Origin: an uncultured Clostridia bacterium
GTDB lineage: Bacteria > Bacillota > Clostridia > Christensenellales > UBA1242
Length of the DNA stretch: 22,925 nucleotides
Assembly: GCA_934771475.1 (NCBI GenBank)
Contig: CAKVMD010000015.1
Location: 1-22,925 of the forward strand
Reading direction: 5' to 3'
The position numbers and the translations under genes were made by a program. This document shows positions 6,906 to 15,399 of this stretch, piece by piece; within the stretch, counting starts at the first letter, position 1, and every line of letters begins with the position of its first letter. The notes under the pieces are model-generated. The model made no database searches. It was not told the DNA's origin and was given only the letters and a program-made list of their open reading frames with translations.

Positions 6906-8860
6906 TAAACTATCCTTTTAAACATTTTTTCAAATTCGGTTTTGGTTATAACAAGGGTTATTGGTCTGCCATGTGGGCAAAGCATAACACCCTTTCTTAC
7001 CTGCTCTATAAGATAAGCGCAGTCGTCTTTCGTGATACTATCTCCACCCTTAATCGCATGCTTACAAGCGCTTTGACAAAGTTTTGAATGAATGAAATCA
7101 CTTGTTTTTAGTTCCCATTTCCCACTCTCATTTAAAATTTCTTTTGTGAAAGCGTCAAGGTCAAGGCTTGATAAAAGCATTGGAAGAGAATACAAAGTAT
7201 ATTCATAGCCATTTTTAACAATATCAAACCCCAAACGGTCAAGTTCAGGCAAAAGGTTGTCGAGAATAAGGCTTTCGCTTGCTCCAACCTTGAATGAATA
7301 TGGCAACAAAAGTCCTTGTTTTGCCACGCACCCTTTATCAGTTTCTTTTACAAGTTGGTCATAAAGCAGTCTTTCATGTCCAGCATGTTGGTCAATGAAA
7401 TATACCGCATTTTCAAGTTCTATTACTATATATGTGTTAAAAATAGTGCCCAAAATTTTCATTTGGTCTTTAACAGATGCAGACAAGAAACTATCCTCTT
7501 TGGCCATTATATCCTGAGCGAACTTCTCGCCCGACTGGTCAAATTCAAAAACTGGATTTGCTGGTTTATCCTCATCTTTTATAGACAAACTTGACAATCT
7601 TTCAAGATATTCATCAGCGCTTATGCCTCTGCCAGACGAAATTTCAATCTCATTTTCTTGTGGTATAAGTGGAGCGCTCATGTCAACAAGGTCGACTGAA
7701 AAACTTTTCCCAGCCACGCGCGAAATTTCACTTTTTCGTGGGTCATACCCAGCATATTGGTCATTTACAGCATTTTGATATAGTGATTTCAAACTTTGCT
7801 CTAAAAGCCCGCTCTTTTTTTCATCTGGGTCTTTTATAGGCTCGTCATAAGTTCCAGAAAGAAAACTTTGAATTTGGTCAACGCTTTCAAGTGCCTTTTG
7901 TGTCGCCTTTCTTACTATTGAATAAATGCGATTTGGATTGTCAAATTTCACCTCTTTTTTTGAAGGGTGCACATTTACATCAACGCAATCAGTTGCCACT
8001 GTAAGAGAAAGCACATAAACTGGAAATCGTCCTTTCATCAAAAAACTTTCATAAACGCTTTGAACGGCGTTAGAAATCAAGTAGTTTTCTATCGTTCTTC
8101 CATTGACAAAGAGAGTTTGATAGGTGCGGTTACTTTTTGATACTTTTGGCTTAGTAATATATCCGCCCACCTTAACTCCGTCCTCTTCGTAATCTACCTC
8201 AATCAAATTGTCGTAGATTTCTCTACCATAAATTGTGTAAATGATTTCTTTAAGAGTACAAGAAGAAGTGTTATATATCATCTTGTCATCAACATAATAT
8301 TCAAACGCAATTTCTGGGTGGGAAAGCATAAATTTTTCAACTAAGTGAGTAACCTCGGCCTCTTCCGCTTTTGGTTTGCGTAAGAATTTTGCTCTAACAG
8401 GCGTGTTAAAAAACAAGTTGGAGCATGAAATTGTTGTACCATTAGATTTTGCAACCTCGGTTATTTCTCCAAACTGCCCTCCGTCTACATTTAAAGCATA
8501 TCCAACAAGCGCGTCATGGGTTTTTGACCCAAGTTTAACTTGACAAACTGCACTTATGCTCGCAAGAGCCTCGCCACGAAATCCTAAACTTTGAATATTA
8601 TCAAGGTCGTCCACAGATGAGATTTTGCTTGTCGCGTGTGGTAAAAAGGCAGTAAGTAGGTCATCTTTTTCAATTCCACAACCATCATCACGAACGGTAA
8701 TGTTTTTAATTCCTCCCTCACGAATATCAATTCTTATATGTTTACCGCCAGCATCTATGCTGTTTTCAACAAGTTCTTTCACTATGGACGCTGGTCTTTC
8801 GACAACTTCGCCCGCCGAAATTCGGTTGTATATTCTAGCATCAAGAACATTAATCTTCAT
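6905..8860 (-). CDS. mutL: DNA mismatch repair protein MutL, endonuclease type
   Basis: 651 residues. The N-terminal GHKL ATPase has ENSIDAG, DDGCGI and ATSKI/LGFRGEAL motifs in the first 110 residues, then the transducer domain and a variable linker (about 330-460). The C-terminal dimerisation domain carries the metal-binding nicking motif as DQHAGHERLLYD (490-501), ACKHAIK from 598 and CPHGRP at 628-633, with FKR near the C-terminus. This is the arrangement of a methyl-independent MutL endonuclease. The last position of DQHA(x)2E(x)4E is Asp (D501) instead of Glu, a conservative change. QGLLLP (515-520) matches the position of the beta-clamp-binding motif. The start has AAGGAGG 7-8 bases upstream and shares one base with the mutS stop (TAATG). 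MutS recruits MutL to mismatches, which fits the coupling. Confidence 0.97.
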   Translation of the reverse strand: MKINVLDARIYNRISAGEVVERPASIVKELVENSIDAGGKHIRIDIREGGIKNITVRDDGCGIEKDDLLTAFLPHATSKISSVDDLDNIQSLGFRGEALASISAVCQVKLGSKTHDALVGYALNVDGGQFGEITEVAKSNGTTISCSNLFFNTPVRAKFLRKPKAEEAEVTHLVEKFMLSHPEIAFEYYVDDKMIYNTSSCTLKEIIYTIYGREIYDNLIEVDYEEDGVKVGGYITKPKVSKSNRTYQTLFVNGRTIENYLISNAVQSVYESFLMKGRFPVYVLSLTVATDCVDVNVHPSKKEVKFDNPNRIYSIVRKATQKALESVDQIQSFLSGTYDEPIKDPDEKKSGLLEQSLKSLYQNAVNDQYAGYDPRKSEISRVAGKSFSVDLVDMSAPLIPQENEIEISSGRGISADEYLERLSSLSIKDEDKPANPVFEFDQSGEKFAQDIMAKEDSFLSASVKDQMKILGTIFNTYIVIELENAVYFIDQHAGHERLLYDQLVKETDKGCVAKQGLLLPYSFKVGASESLILDNLLPELDRLGFDIVKNGYEYTLYSLPMLLSSLDLDAFTKEILNESGKWELKTSDFIHSKLCQSACKHAIKGGDSITKDDCAYLIEQVRKGVMLCPHGRPITLVITKTEFEKMFKRIV

Positions 8861-11466
8861 TATCTTTCCTCCTTGGCTTTTTCGACAAAGTCATTTAGCA
8901 GGTCAAACGCGTGCATTGGTGAAATGCGTGTCATATCTATATCTTTAAGTGCGCTCAGAATTGATAAAGCAAGTTTTGAATTATCCTTAGCCTTATTCGC
9001 ATTCTCTTTAAATAAGTTTAAGTCGAGTTTATGGTTTACACTTTCAAGGTTGTTTGAAATTTCTTTCGCTCTGTCTATCACCTCTTTTGGAACGCCCGCA
9101 AGCCTTGCAACTTCAACACCAAAACTTTTATTTGCCCCGCCCCTTACAATTTTGCGCAAGAAAACAACATTTTCATCGACCTCTTTAACTGCAATCTTAT
9201 AATTCTTAACGCCCGCAAGCACACCTTCAAGTTCAGTAAGTTCATGATAATGTGTTGCAAAAAGCGTTTTGGCTTTGAGATTTTTTGATAGATATTCAAC
9301 CACGCTCCACGCGATACTCAAACCATCAAAGGTGCTGGTTCCTCTACCAATTTCATCAAGAACGATTAAACTTTTGTCTGTTGCACTGGCAAGTATGGAC
9401 GCAACTTCGCTCATTTCCACCATAAAGGTACTTTGCCCAAACGCAAGGTCATCGCTCGCACCAACTCTCGTAAAAATGCGGTCGGTTATTGGAACTTGCG
9501 CTTCCTTTGCAGGAACGAATGAACCGATGTGAGCAAGAAGCGTTATAATAGCAACCTGCCTCATGTAAGTACTCTTACCCGCCATATTAGGCCCAGTAAG
9601 CACCATAATTTTGTTTTCATCCTCGTCGAGCAAGGTGTCGTTTTCAATAAAAGTTCCATTTGTTATAAAACTTTCAACAACTGGGTGTCTTCCGCCCACA
9701 ATTTTAAGTGCTTTTTGGCTTTGTGAAATAAGTGGCCTTGAATAATTATTCTTGACCGCCACCACAGCAAGGGATAAAAGAGCGTCTAGTCGGGCTATTG
9801 CCTTTGAAATCTTTTGGAAAGAAATCACATACCTTGACAAAAATTCTTTTATTTGCTCATAAATTTCCTCTTCAAGGGTTGAAGCCTTATCTTCTGAGCC
9901 TAAAATCTTTTCTTCAATGACTTTTAAATCTTGGGTTATGTATCTTTCGTTATTTGAAATTGTTTGTTTGCGTTGGTAACGAAGAGGCACTTTGTCAATA
10001 TCTCTTCTATTAACCTCAATAAAGTATCCAAACACCTTGTTATATTTTATTTTAAGGTTTTTTATCCCAGTCTCTTCAATCTCTTTTGCTTCTAGGCTTT
10101 TAATCCAATTTGTCCCCAGTTCGTGGGCAGAACGATATTCGTCAAGTTCACTATTAAAGCCTTTCTTGATAAAATTGCCTTTAAGAGTGGTGGTTGCCTC
10201 CTCGTCTATTGCCCTTGTAAGAAGATTTGTAACCTCACTTACATCAACTATGTCCTCATTGCATCCTTTTAAGATTTCGCTCGAACAATTTGCAAGTTCT
10301 GCTTTAATTTCAGGGAGCATTGATAGAGAAATATTGAGCGTAAGCATATCCTTTGGCGTTGCAGTGCCATAACTAACCTTGCTGGAAAGTCTTTCAATGT
10401 CGTAAACCTTGCCTAAAATTTCGCCTAGCCTATCTCTAACAATTAGTTTTTTTACAAGTTCTTCAACCCCGTCAAGGCGAGCGTTGATTTCCTTTGAATT
10501 TTGCAGAGGCTCATCAAGCATTTTTCGAAGTTGTCTTGCGCCCATACTGGTTTTGGTTTTGTCAAGCACCCACAAAATAGACCCAAACTTTTTGCGGTCT
10601 CTGTTTGACTCAACAATTTCAAGATTTCGCCTTGCAGATGAGTCAATAATCATGTATTTTGAATTTTTTACAAGTTTGAGTTTTGAAATATTTTTAATTG
10701 CCTGCTTTTGAGTTTCTTTCAAATACTCTAAAAGTCCGCTGACCGCACTTATGACCTCATTTTTTCCTTTAAGATCATAAACATTTTCAAAGTTTTCTCC
10801 AAATTGGCGGGAAAGATTGTCTCTTGCACGCTCTTTTTCAAAAGTCCAATCATAGTACTCTTCAAGTTTTTGTAAATTTGAATTTTTTACAGCAATTAGA
10901 TTATCATATAGCGCTTTTGCTTCGGCGTTTCCTATAACCTCAACCGGGTTTATTCGAGAGATAATGTTTGATATTTCCTTTTCCGCATTTTCCGTTATAT
11001 TCACGCATTCACAATCGCCAGTTGAAACATCTGCATAGCACGCTCCCACTTTATCTCCATTTTTGAATAGGCACAAAAGATAGTTATTTTTTGTACCGTC
11101 AAGCATTTCTTCATCAGTTACAGTTCCGGGAGTGATAACCCTCACAACATCTCTTTCAACCATTTTACCCGCAACAGGCTCTGAAAGTTGCTCGCAAATA
11201 GCAACCTTATATCCCTCTTGGATAAGTTTTGCCAAATATGTTTGAACAGAATGAAAAGGCACACCGCACATAGGCGCTTTTTGGTCATTTCCGCAATTTT
11301 TGGCTGTTAACACAAGGTCAAGAACATTAGATGCAGTAACCGCATCTTCAAAAAACATTTCATAAAAGTCACCCAAGCGATAAAACAATATTGCATCAGG
11401 ATATTGCCTCTTGATAGCAAGATATTGTTGCATTCCAGGAGAAAGTTTGCTTTCATCTACAATCAT
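8860..11466 (-). CDS. mutS: DNA mismatch recognition protein MutS
   Basis: 868 residues, full MutS1 length. The mismatch-reading Phe-x-Glu is F34 and E36 in GDFYEMF. Connector, lever and clamp domains follow. The ABC-type ATPase has Walker A GPNMAGKST (625-633), Walker B LIVLDEIGRGTSTFDG and the ATHYHELTEL switch histidine. The C-terminus has LDLNLF, a degenerate form of the QLxLF clamp-binding peptide in which Asp replaces Gln. The ATG at 11466 overlaps the miaB stop by ATGA. The next cistron is mutL, the usual partner. No anomaly in length or motif order. Confidence 0.98.
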   Translation of the reverse strand: MIVDESKLSPGMQQYLAIKRQYPDAILFYRLGDFYEMFFEDAVTASNVLDLVLTAKNCGNDQKAPMCGVPFHSVQTYLAKLIQEGYKVAICEQLSEPVAGKMVERDVVRVITPGTVTDEEMLDGTKNNYLLCLFKNGDKVGACYADVSTGDCECVNITENAEKEISNIISRINPVEVIGNAEAKALYDNLIAVKNSNLQKLEEYYDWTFEKERARDNLSRQFGENFENVYDLKGKNEVISAVSGLLEYLKETQKQAIKNISKLKLVKNSKYMIIDSSARRNLEIVESNRDRKKFGSILWVLDKTKTSMGARQLRKMLDEPLQNSKEINARLDGVEELVKKLIVRDRLGEILGKVYDIERLSSKVSYGTATPKDMLTLNISLSMLPEIKAELANCSSEILKGCNEDIVDVSEVTNLLTRAIDEEATTTLKGNFIKKGFNSELDEYRSAHELGTNWIKSLEAKEIEETGIKNLKIKYNKVFGYFIEVNRRDIDKVPLRYQRKQTISNNERYITQDLKVIEEKILGSEDKASTLEEEIYEQIKEFLSRYVISFQKISKAIARLDALLSLAVVAVKNNYSRPLISQSQKALKIVGGRHPVVESFITNGTFIENDTLLDEDENKIMVLTGPNMAGKSTYMRQVAIITLLAHIGSFVPAKEAQVPITDRIFTRVGASDDLAFGQSTFMVEMSEVASILASATDKSLIVLDEIGRGTSTFDGLSIAWSVVEYLSKNLKAKTLFATHYHELTELEGVLAGVKNYKIAVKEVDENVVFLRKIVRGGANKSFGVEVARLAGVPKEVIDRAKEISNNLESVNHKLDLNLFKENANKAKDNSKLALSILSALKDIDMTRISPMHAFDLLNDFVEKAKEER

Positions 11467-12587
11467 TTTTTATTGTCCTCCTCTTGTATTTGTTTGGAAA
11501 GCGCAAGAAGTCTATTTACTCGCTCGTGCTTAATTTTATCGCTGACTTGTCCTTCCATATTGCTAGCAACCGTTCCTTCACGAGGAGAATACATAAATGC
11601 AAAAATCGAATCAAATCTAACCTCTTTTACAAGTGAATATGTATCTTCAAACTCCTCCTCTGTTTCAGTTGGAAAGCCCACAATGAAATCGCTGGTGATT
11701 CGACAAGAAGGAATTTTTGCGCGTATTGCACTGATAAGAGAAAGATATTTTTCACGAGTGTAGCGCCTGTTCATTTTCTGCAAAATGCGATTGTTTCCGC
11801 TTTGCGCTGGAAGGTGAATGTATTTTTCTATTTTTTCTTCGCTTGCTACTGCATCAATTACATCTTCTGTAAGGTCTTTTGGATGCGATGTCATAAACGA
11901 AACAGTAAAATCTCCTTCAATCTTGCAAACATCATGAAGAAGTTTTGCAAAACTTACCTGTGGTTCAAGGTTCTTACCATAAGAATTTACATTTTGTCCA
12001 AGAAGCGTTATCTTTTTGTACTTACCCTCAGCAACAATGTCGCGAATTTCTTTTAAAATATTTTCTTCACTTCTCGACTTTTCACGACCTCGGACATAAG
12101 GCACAATGCAATATGTACAAAAGTTGTTGCACCCTTGCATAATGTTTACCCACGCGTTTTCCCCGCTTGTCCTTTTGTATGGGAGAGTCTCGTCAAGTTC
12201 GCCTTCCTCCCAAACTTCCATTTGACGCCCCTTTTTAACAGCGTTAATGTAATAGCCAAGGTTTGACAAGTTAAATGTGCCTATGACAATATCCACAAAA
12301 GGGAAAGTGGTAAGAAGTTTCTGGGCAGTCTGCTCCTTTTGCGTCATGCAACCACAAACTGCAATAATGAGGTTCTTATTTTTCTTCTTCATCTTTTTGA
12401 GGTTTCCAACATTGCCAAAAACTCTGTCCTCAGCACCCTCTCTAATTGCGCAGGTGTTGAAAACAATAATGTCAGCATCTTCTCTTTTTTCGGCTTCGCT
12501 GTAACCAAGCCCTTCCAAAATTCCAGCGATTTTTTCGGACTCGTGTACATTCATTTGACAGCCATAAGTAACTATAAAATATTTCAT
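11463..12587 (-). CDS. miaB: tRNA-2-methylthio-N6-dimethylallyladenosine synthase (MiaB), without TRAM domain
   Basis: A radical-SAM methylthiotransferase that adds the 2-methylthio group to i6A37 of tRNA. The N-terminal domain has the auxiliary-cluster cysteines C10 (YGCQMN), C46 (NTCAIRE) and C80 (CGCM). The radical-SAM CxxxCxxC is C153, C157, C160 (QGCNNFCTYC). GQNVNSYG and the HLPAQSGNN stretch are typical of MiaB. I chose ATG 12587 (374 aa), which has AAGAGG upstream and begins at the family start; the frame is open 20 codons further upstream in AT-rich leader. Family members are usually about 430-510 aa and end in a TRAM RNA-binding domain. Here the protein stops after RLLALSKQIQEEDNKK, where TRAM should begin, and mutS starts at once (ATGA overlap). 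It heads the operon from the promoter at 12662-12690. Confidence 0.95.
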   Translation of the reverse strand: MKYFIVTYGCQMNVHESEKIAGILEGLGYSEAEKREDADIIVFNTCAIREGAEDRVFGNVGNLKKMKKKNKNLIIAVCGCMTQKEQTAQKLLTTFPFVDIVIGTFNLSNLGYYINAVKKGRQMEVWEEGELDETLPYKRTSGENAWVNIMQGCNNFCTYCIVPYVRGREKSRSEENILKEIRDIVAEGKYKKITLLGQNVNSYGKNLEPQVSFAKLLHDVCKIEGDFTVSFMTSHPKDLTEDVIDAVASEEKIEKYIHLPAQSGNNRILQKMNRRYTREKYLSLISAIRAKIPSCRITSDFIVGFPTETEEEFEDTYSLVKEVRFDSIFAFMYSPREGTVASNMEGQVSDKIKHERVNRLLALSKQIQEEDNKK

Positions 12588-12661
12588 ATATCCTCTTTTT
12601 AAGTTAAATTTATAACGCTTTTTAATATATTTATATATTAAAAGCAAAATCTTCCTAGGTT

Positions 12662-12690
12662 ATTATACACTAAAATTCTACAATTTTCAA
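12662..12690 (-). promoter_or_regulatory. Sigma-A-type promoter of the miaB-mutS-mutL-miaA-ynbB operon
   Basis: On the minus strand, TTGAAA (12690-12685, 5 of 6 consensus) is 17 bases from a perfect TATAAT (12667-12662). The predicted start is near 12655, leaving a leader of about 65-70 nt that contains a short AT-rich palindrome before the miaB ribosome binding site. It is back to back with the candidate PBP promoter. Confidence 0.7.
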
Positions 12691-12694
12691 ATAA

Positions 12695-12722
12695 TTGTTT
12701 CAAAAAAATGACAAAGTATGAT
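12695..12722 (+). promoter_or_regulatory. Candidate promoter for the class A PBP gene
   Basis: TTGTTT (12695-12700) and TATGAT (12717-12722) are 16 bases apart. The -10 is good (5 of 6), the -35 weak (3 of 6). Its -35 lies 4 bases from the divergent miaB -35, so the two promoters may compete for polymerase. A second -10-like CATAAT at 12741-12746 would give an almost leaderless transcript. Confidence 0.35.
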
Positions 12723-12754
12723 AATTTATTGTTTTTTATGCATAATAACCTGTG

Positions 12755-14974
12755 ATGAAAAAGTTTTTTAAAGTTTCGTTTATAGTGCTTGTTATACTGC
12801 TTCTTTCGGCGCTGGCTGGAGTAAGTTTTTATGTTGCGTATGTTTATTTAAATGCCAAAAGTATGCCCCTAGACGAAGCGGTTTTAACCTCCCCAAGTGC
12901 CACTATTGAAGTATTTGATGATGAAAATAAACCGACGAAAGAACCCAATGAAATTTTTAGACCTTATGCCAAAATTGAATCGCTATCTGAGGATACTGTC
13001 AATGCTTTTATAGCAATAGAGGACAAAAATTTTTATAAACATCATGGAGTAAACTACAAAAGAATTGTAAAAGCTGGCATAAACAATGTTTTAAGCGGAA
13101 GGCTTAAAGAAGGCGCAAGCACAATCACCCAACAACTTGTAAAAAACACTTATTTGACCAGCGAAAAAACATACAGACGCAAGATACAAGAAATTGCCCT
13201 TGCAAAGACACTTGAAAATAAATATTCAAAAAATCAAATTCTTGAATTTTACCTTAACGCCATCTACTTTGGAAATAACTGCTATGGCATTGAGTCAGCC
13301 TCCAATTTTTACTTTTCAAAAGAGGCAAAAGACTTAACTCTAGAAGAGGCATCTTTGCTTGCTGGTCTAATCAAATCACCAACAAAGTATTGTCCTATTC
13401 GCAACCAAGCCAACGCTTTATCTAGGCGAAATTTGGTGCTAAACGAGATGAACAAGGATAAGTTTATCTCTACCAGCACTCTCACGAAATCAACCTCATC
13501 TCCGATAAGTCTTAAAATAAAAAGTACAAGACAAAATGGGCTTAATTCTTACAGTCAAGCATCTATTGACGAGGCCGAACAAATTTTGGGCATCCCCGCA
13601 CAGCAAATCGCCTTGCAAGGATATAAAATTTATACATATCTGAATGAAGAAAAACAATCTGCGTTAAATGAAGCCTTTAAAAAAGAAAATATTTCATGCG
13701 ATAGTGCTGGAATTGTTTTAAATAACGCTACTCATGGTGTTGAAGCATTTATTGGCGACTCGGTATATAAAATTCTTGACTGCAAGCGTCAACCCGGCTC
13801 GTGCTTAAAGCCTATTCTTGTCTATACACCCGCTTTAAATGAGGACATTATTTACCCTTGCACACAAATATTGGATGAAAAAACAGTTATAGGCGACTAT
13901 GCACCTAAAAATGTGGGCGAAAAGTATCGCGGATATGTATCGGCAAGAGAAGCGCTCTCAAAATCTATTAATATCCCCGCTGTTAAAGTCTTATCCTATG
14001 TGGGAATAGAAAAAGCAAAGGCTTACGCGCAAAGTATGGGAATTGAATTTGATGATAGAGACACTTCCTACACTCTCGCACTTGGTGGCATGACTTATGG
14101 CGTAACCCCTCTTTCGCTGGCTGGTGCTTACTCTACTTTTGCGGATATGGGAAAGTTTAGCGCTCCAAAATTTGTTAAATTTATAACTGACAAAAACGAC
14201 AAACTCGTTTACATACATAAGGGAGAAGAAAAACAAATTTTGCGAGACGATTGCGCTTATCTTTTGACCGATATGCTACGCACTTGTGCAAAAACTGGCA
14301 CAGCGAAGAGACTTTCATCCCTTGGAATAGACATTGCGTCAAAGACTGGAACTGTGGGCAAAAGTAAAAGCAAACAAAACCTAGATGCTTGGAACGCTTC
14401 CTATACAAAAGACTATACAACTGTTGTTTGGCTTGGCAATCTTGACAACACGCCTATAACTTATGCGGGCGGAAACCAACCAACACAAATAGTCAAAAAT
14501 TATTTTGAAAAAGTTGGAGATACCTCAACTTTTGAAATGCCTGACAGTGTAACTGAAAAGGCGATTGACCTCAATGCTCTAAATGATAATCATATCGCAC
14601 TTTTAGCCAATGATTACATACCTGAAATTTACACTCAAAAAGAACTTTTTTCTAAATTCAATTTACCAAAAGGAATTTCAACAAGTTTCACCAAAGCCCG
14701 CAAAGAGACCTTCACAAGTAAAGTTGAAAATGGCAATGCGGTGATTACATTTTTGGCAAAAGAATATTTGTCGTACAACTTTATATCAAATGGCAAAGTT
14801 CTTGCTCGTATAGAAAACAAAAAGGGAGAAACTTGTGTTAAAACTCCGCTTGTAAGTAATGAACAAACTGTTGAAATAGAATATTATTACACAAGTTCTC
14901 CTGAATTAAAAGAATATGACAAAATAAAATTCGTAAAGACGCAAAGAACGCCTCACGATAAATGGTTTATCTAA
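12755..14974 (+). CDS. Class A penicillin-binding protein (PBP1A-type glycosyltransferase/transpeptidase)
   Basis: A 739-residue bifunctional peptidoglycan synthase. An N-terminal membrane anchor is at about 8-32. The GT51 glycosyltransferase domain has the catalytic glutamate E89 in AIEDKNFYKHHG, then EGASTITQQLVKN (119-131) and YLNAIYFGNNCYGIE. The transpeptidase domain has S349 and K352 in PGSCLKP, SIN at 404-406 and KTGT from 530. A C-terminal beta-rich module of about 120 residues (from about 620) follows instead of a long disordered tail. GTG at 12752 is in frame, but ATG 12755 is the more likely start. No Shine-Dalgarno sequence is visible, which is unusual here because almost all other genes have one. 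It is the only plus-strand gene, divergent from miaB and convergent with recA. Which numbered PBP it matches cannot be decided by eye. Confidence 0.95.
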   Translation: MKKFFKVSFIVLVILLLSALAGVSFYVAYVYLNAKSMPLDEAVLTSPSATIEVFDDENKPTKEPNEIFRPYAKIESLSEDTVNAFIAIEDKNFYKHHGVNYKRIVKAGINNVLSGRLKEGASTITQQLVKNTYLTSEKTYRRKIQEIALAKTLENKYSKNQILEFYLNAIYFGNNCYGIESASNFYFSKEAKDLTLEEASLLAGLIKSPTKYCPIRNQANALSRRNLVLNEMNKDKFISTSTLTKSTSSPISLKIKSTRQNGLNSYSQASIDEAEQILGIPAQQIALQGYKIYTYLNEEKQSALNEAFKKENISCDSAGIVLNNATHGVEAFIGDSVYKILDCKRQPGSCLKPILVYTPALNEDIIYPCTQILDEKTVIGDYAPKNVGEKYRGYVSAREALSKSINIPAVKVLSYVGIEKAKAYAQSMGIEFDDRDTSYTLALGGMTYGVTPLSLAGAYSTFADMGKFSAPKFVKFITDKNDKLVYIHKGEEKQILRDDCAYLLTDMLRTCAKTGTAKRLSSLGIDIASKTGTVGKSKSKQNLDAWNASYTKDYTTVVWLGNLDNTPITYAGGNQPTQIVKNYFEKVGDTSTFEMPDSVTEKAIDLNALNDNHIALLANDYIPEIYTQKELFSKFNLPKGISTSFTKARKETFTSKVENGNAVITFLAKEYLSYNFISNGKVLARIENKKGETCVKTPLVSNEQTVEIEYYYTSSPELKEYDKIKFVKTQRTPHDKWFI

Positions 14975-15234
14975 TTTGTTTAAAAATTAAAACGCTATTA
15001 TTTTAGCATAAAAAATAAAATATTTTGATAAATTCAAAACATTTATTTCCCTTTATTTTAGGGGCTTATAATTAATTAAAAATATTTTTATAAGATAAAC
15101 TCAAAATTAAAGCCAAAAAATCAAGATGAATTAAAAAATCATGAAAAAATAAAATTAAAAATCAAAAAATTTCATAAATAAAATAGTAAAAAATATTTAA
15201 AAAAAATGGCTAAAAATATTCAATATAATTAATA

Positions 15235-15281
15235 AAAAAGTGAACCATAAAAGATTAATATCTTTTTAGAGTTCACTTTTT
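15235..15281. terminator. Bidirectional terminator between the convergent PBP gene and recA
   Basis: An outer 11-bp stem AAAAAGTGAAC (15235-15245) / GTTCACTTTTT (15271-15281) and an inner 7-bp stem AAAAGAT (15249-15255) / ATCTTTT (15260-15266), with a small internal loop and a TAAT loop. T runs follow on both strands. It shares the AAAAGTGAACC base with the hairpin at 4613-4686. Confidence 0.8.
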
Positions 15282-15306
15282 AATTTTTAAATTTAAATTT
15301 TCAAAA

Positions 15307-15340
15307 GCTTGCGTTTTTTCCGCGCGACAATAACGCAAGC
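15307..15340. repeat. G+C-richer inverted repeat downstream of recA
   Basis: A perfect 9-bp inverted repeat GCTTGCGTT (15307-15315) / AACGCAAGC (15332-15340) encloses a 16-base loop containing CCGCGCG. On the minus strand the stem is followed only by TTTTG, so it is a poor terminator by itself. It stands out from the AT-rich surroundings and may be an RNA structure at the recA 3' end. Confidence 0.6.
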
Positions 15341-15399
15341 GTAGTTACTGCGTCCGCAAATGTAACAAAAGTAGCGCGAATTTTTATAACGCCAGAAAA

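Larger units (their letters stand above)
14975..15399. other. Convergent, very AT-rich intergenic region between the PBP gene and recA
   Basis: From 14975 to about 15230 the sequence is almost pure A/T with poly-A stretches and no ORF or recognisable element. A strong hairpin follows at 15235-15281. From about 15305 to 15375 composition changes abruptly to G+C-richer sequence containing a second inverted repeat, next to the recA stop at 15400. Confidence 0.6.

Noticed and set aside
8738..9202. 154-aa plus-strand ORF
   Set aside because: It is antisense to the mutL start and mutS end, both of which are certain.
14975..15230. AT-rich stretch as an origin, CRISPR or decayed gene
   Set aside because: No DnaA-box cluster, no regular repeats and no frame remnants; it looks like low-complexity intergenic DNA.
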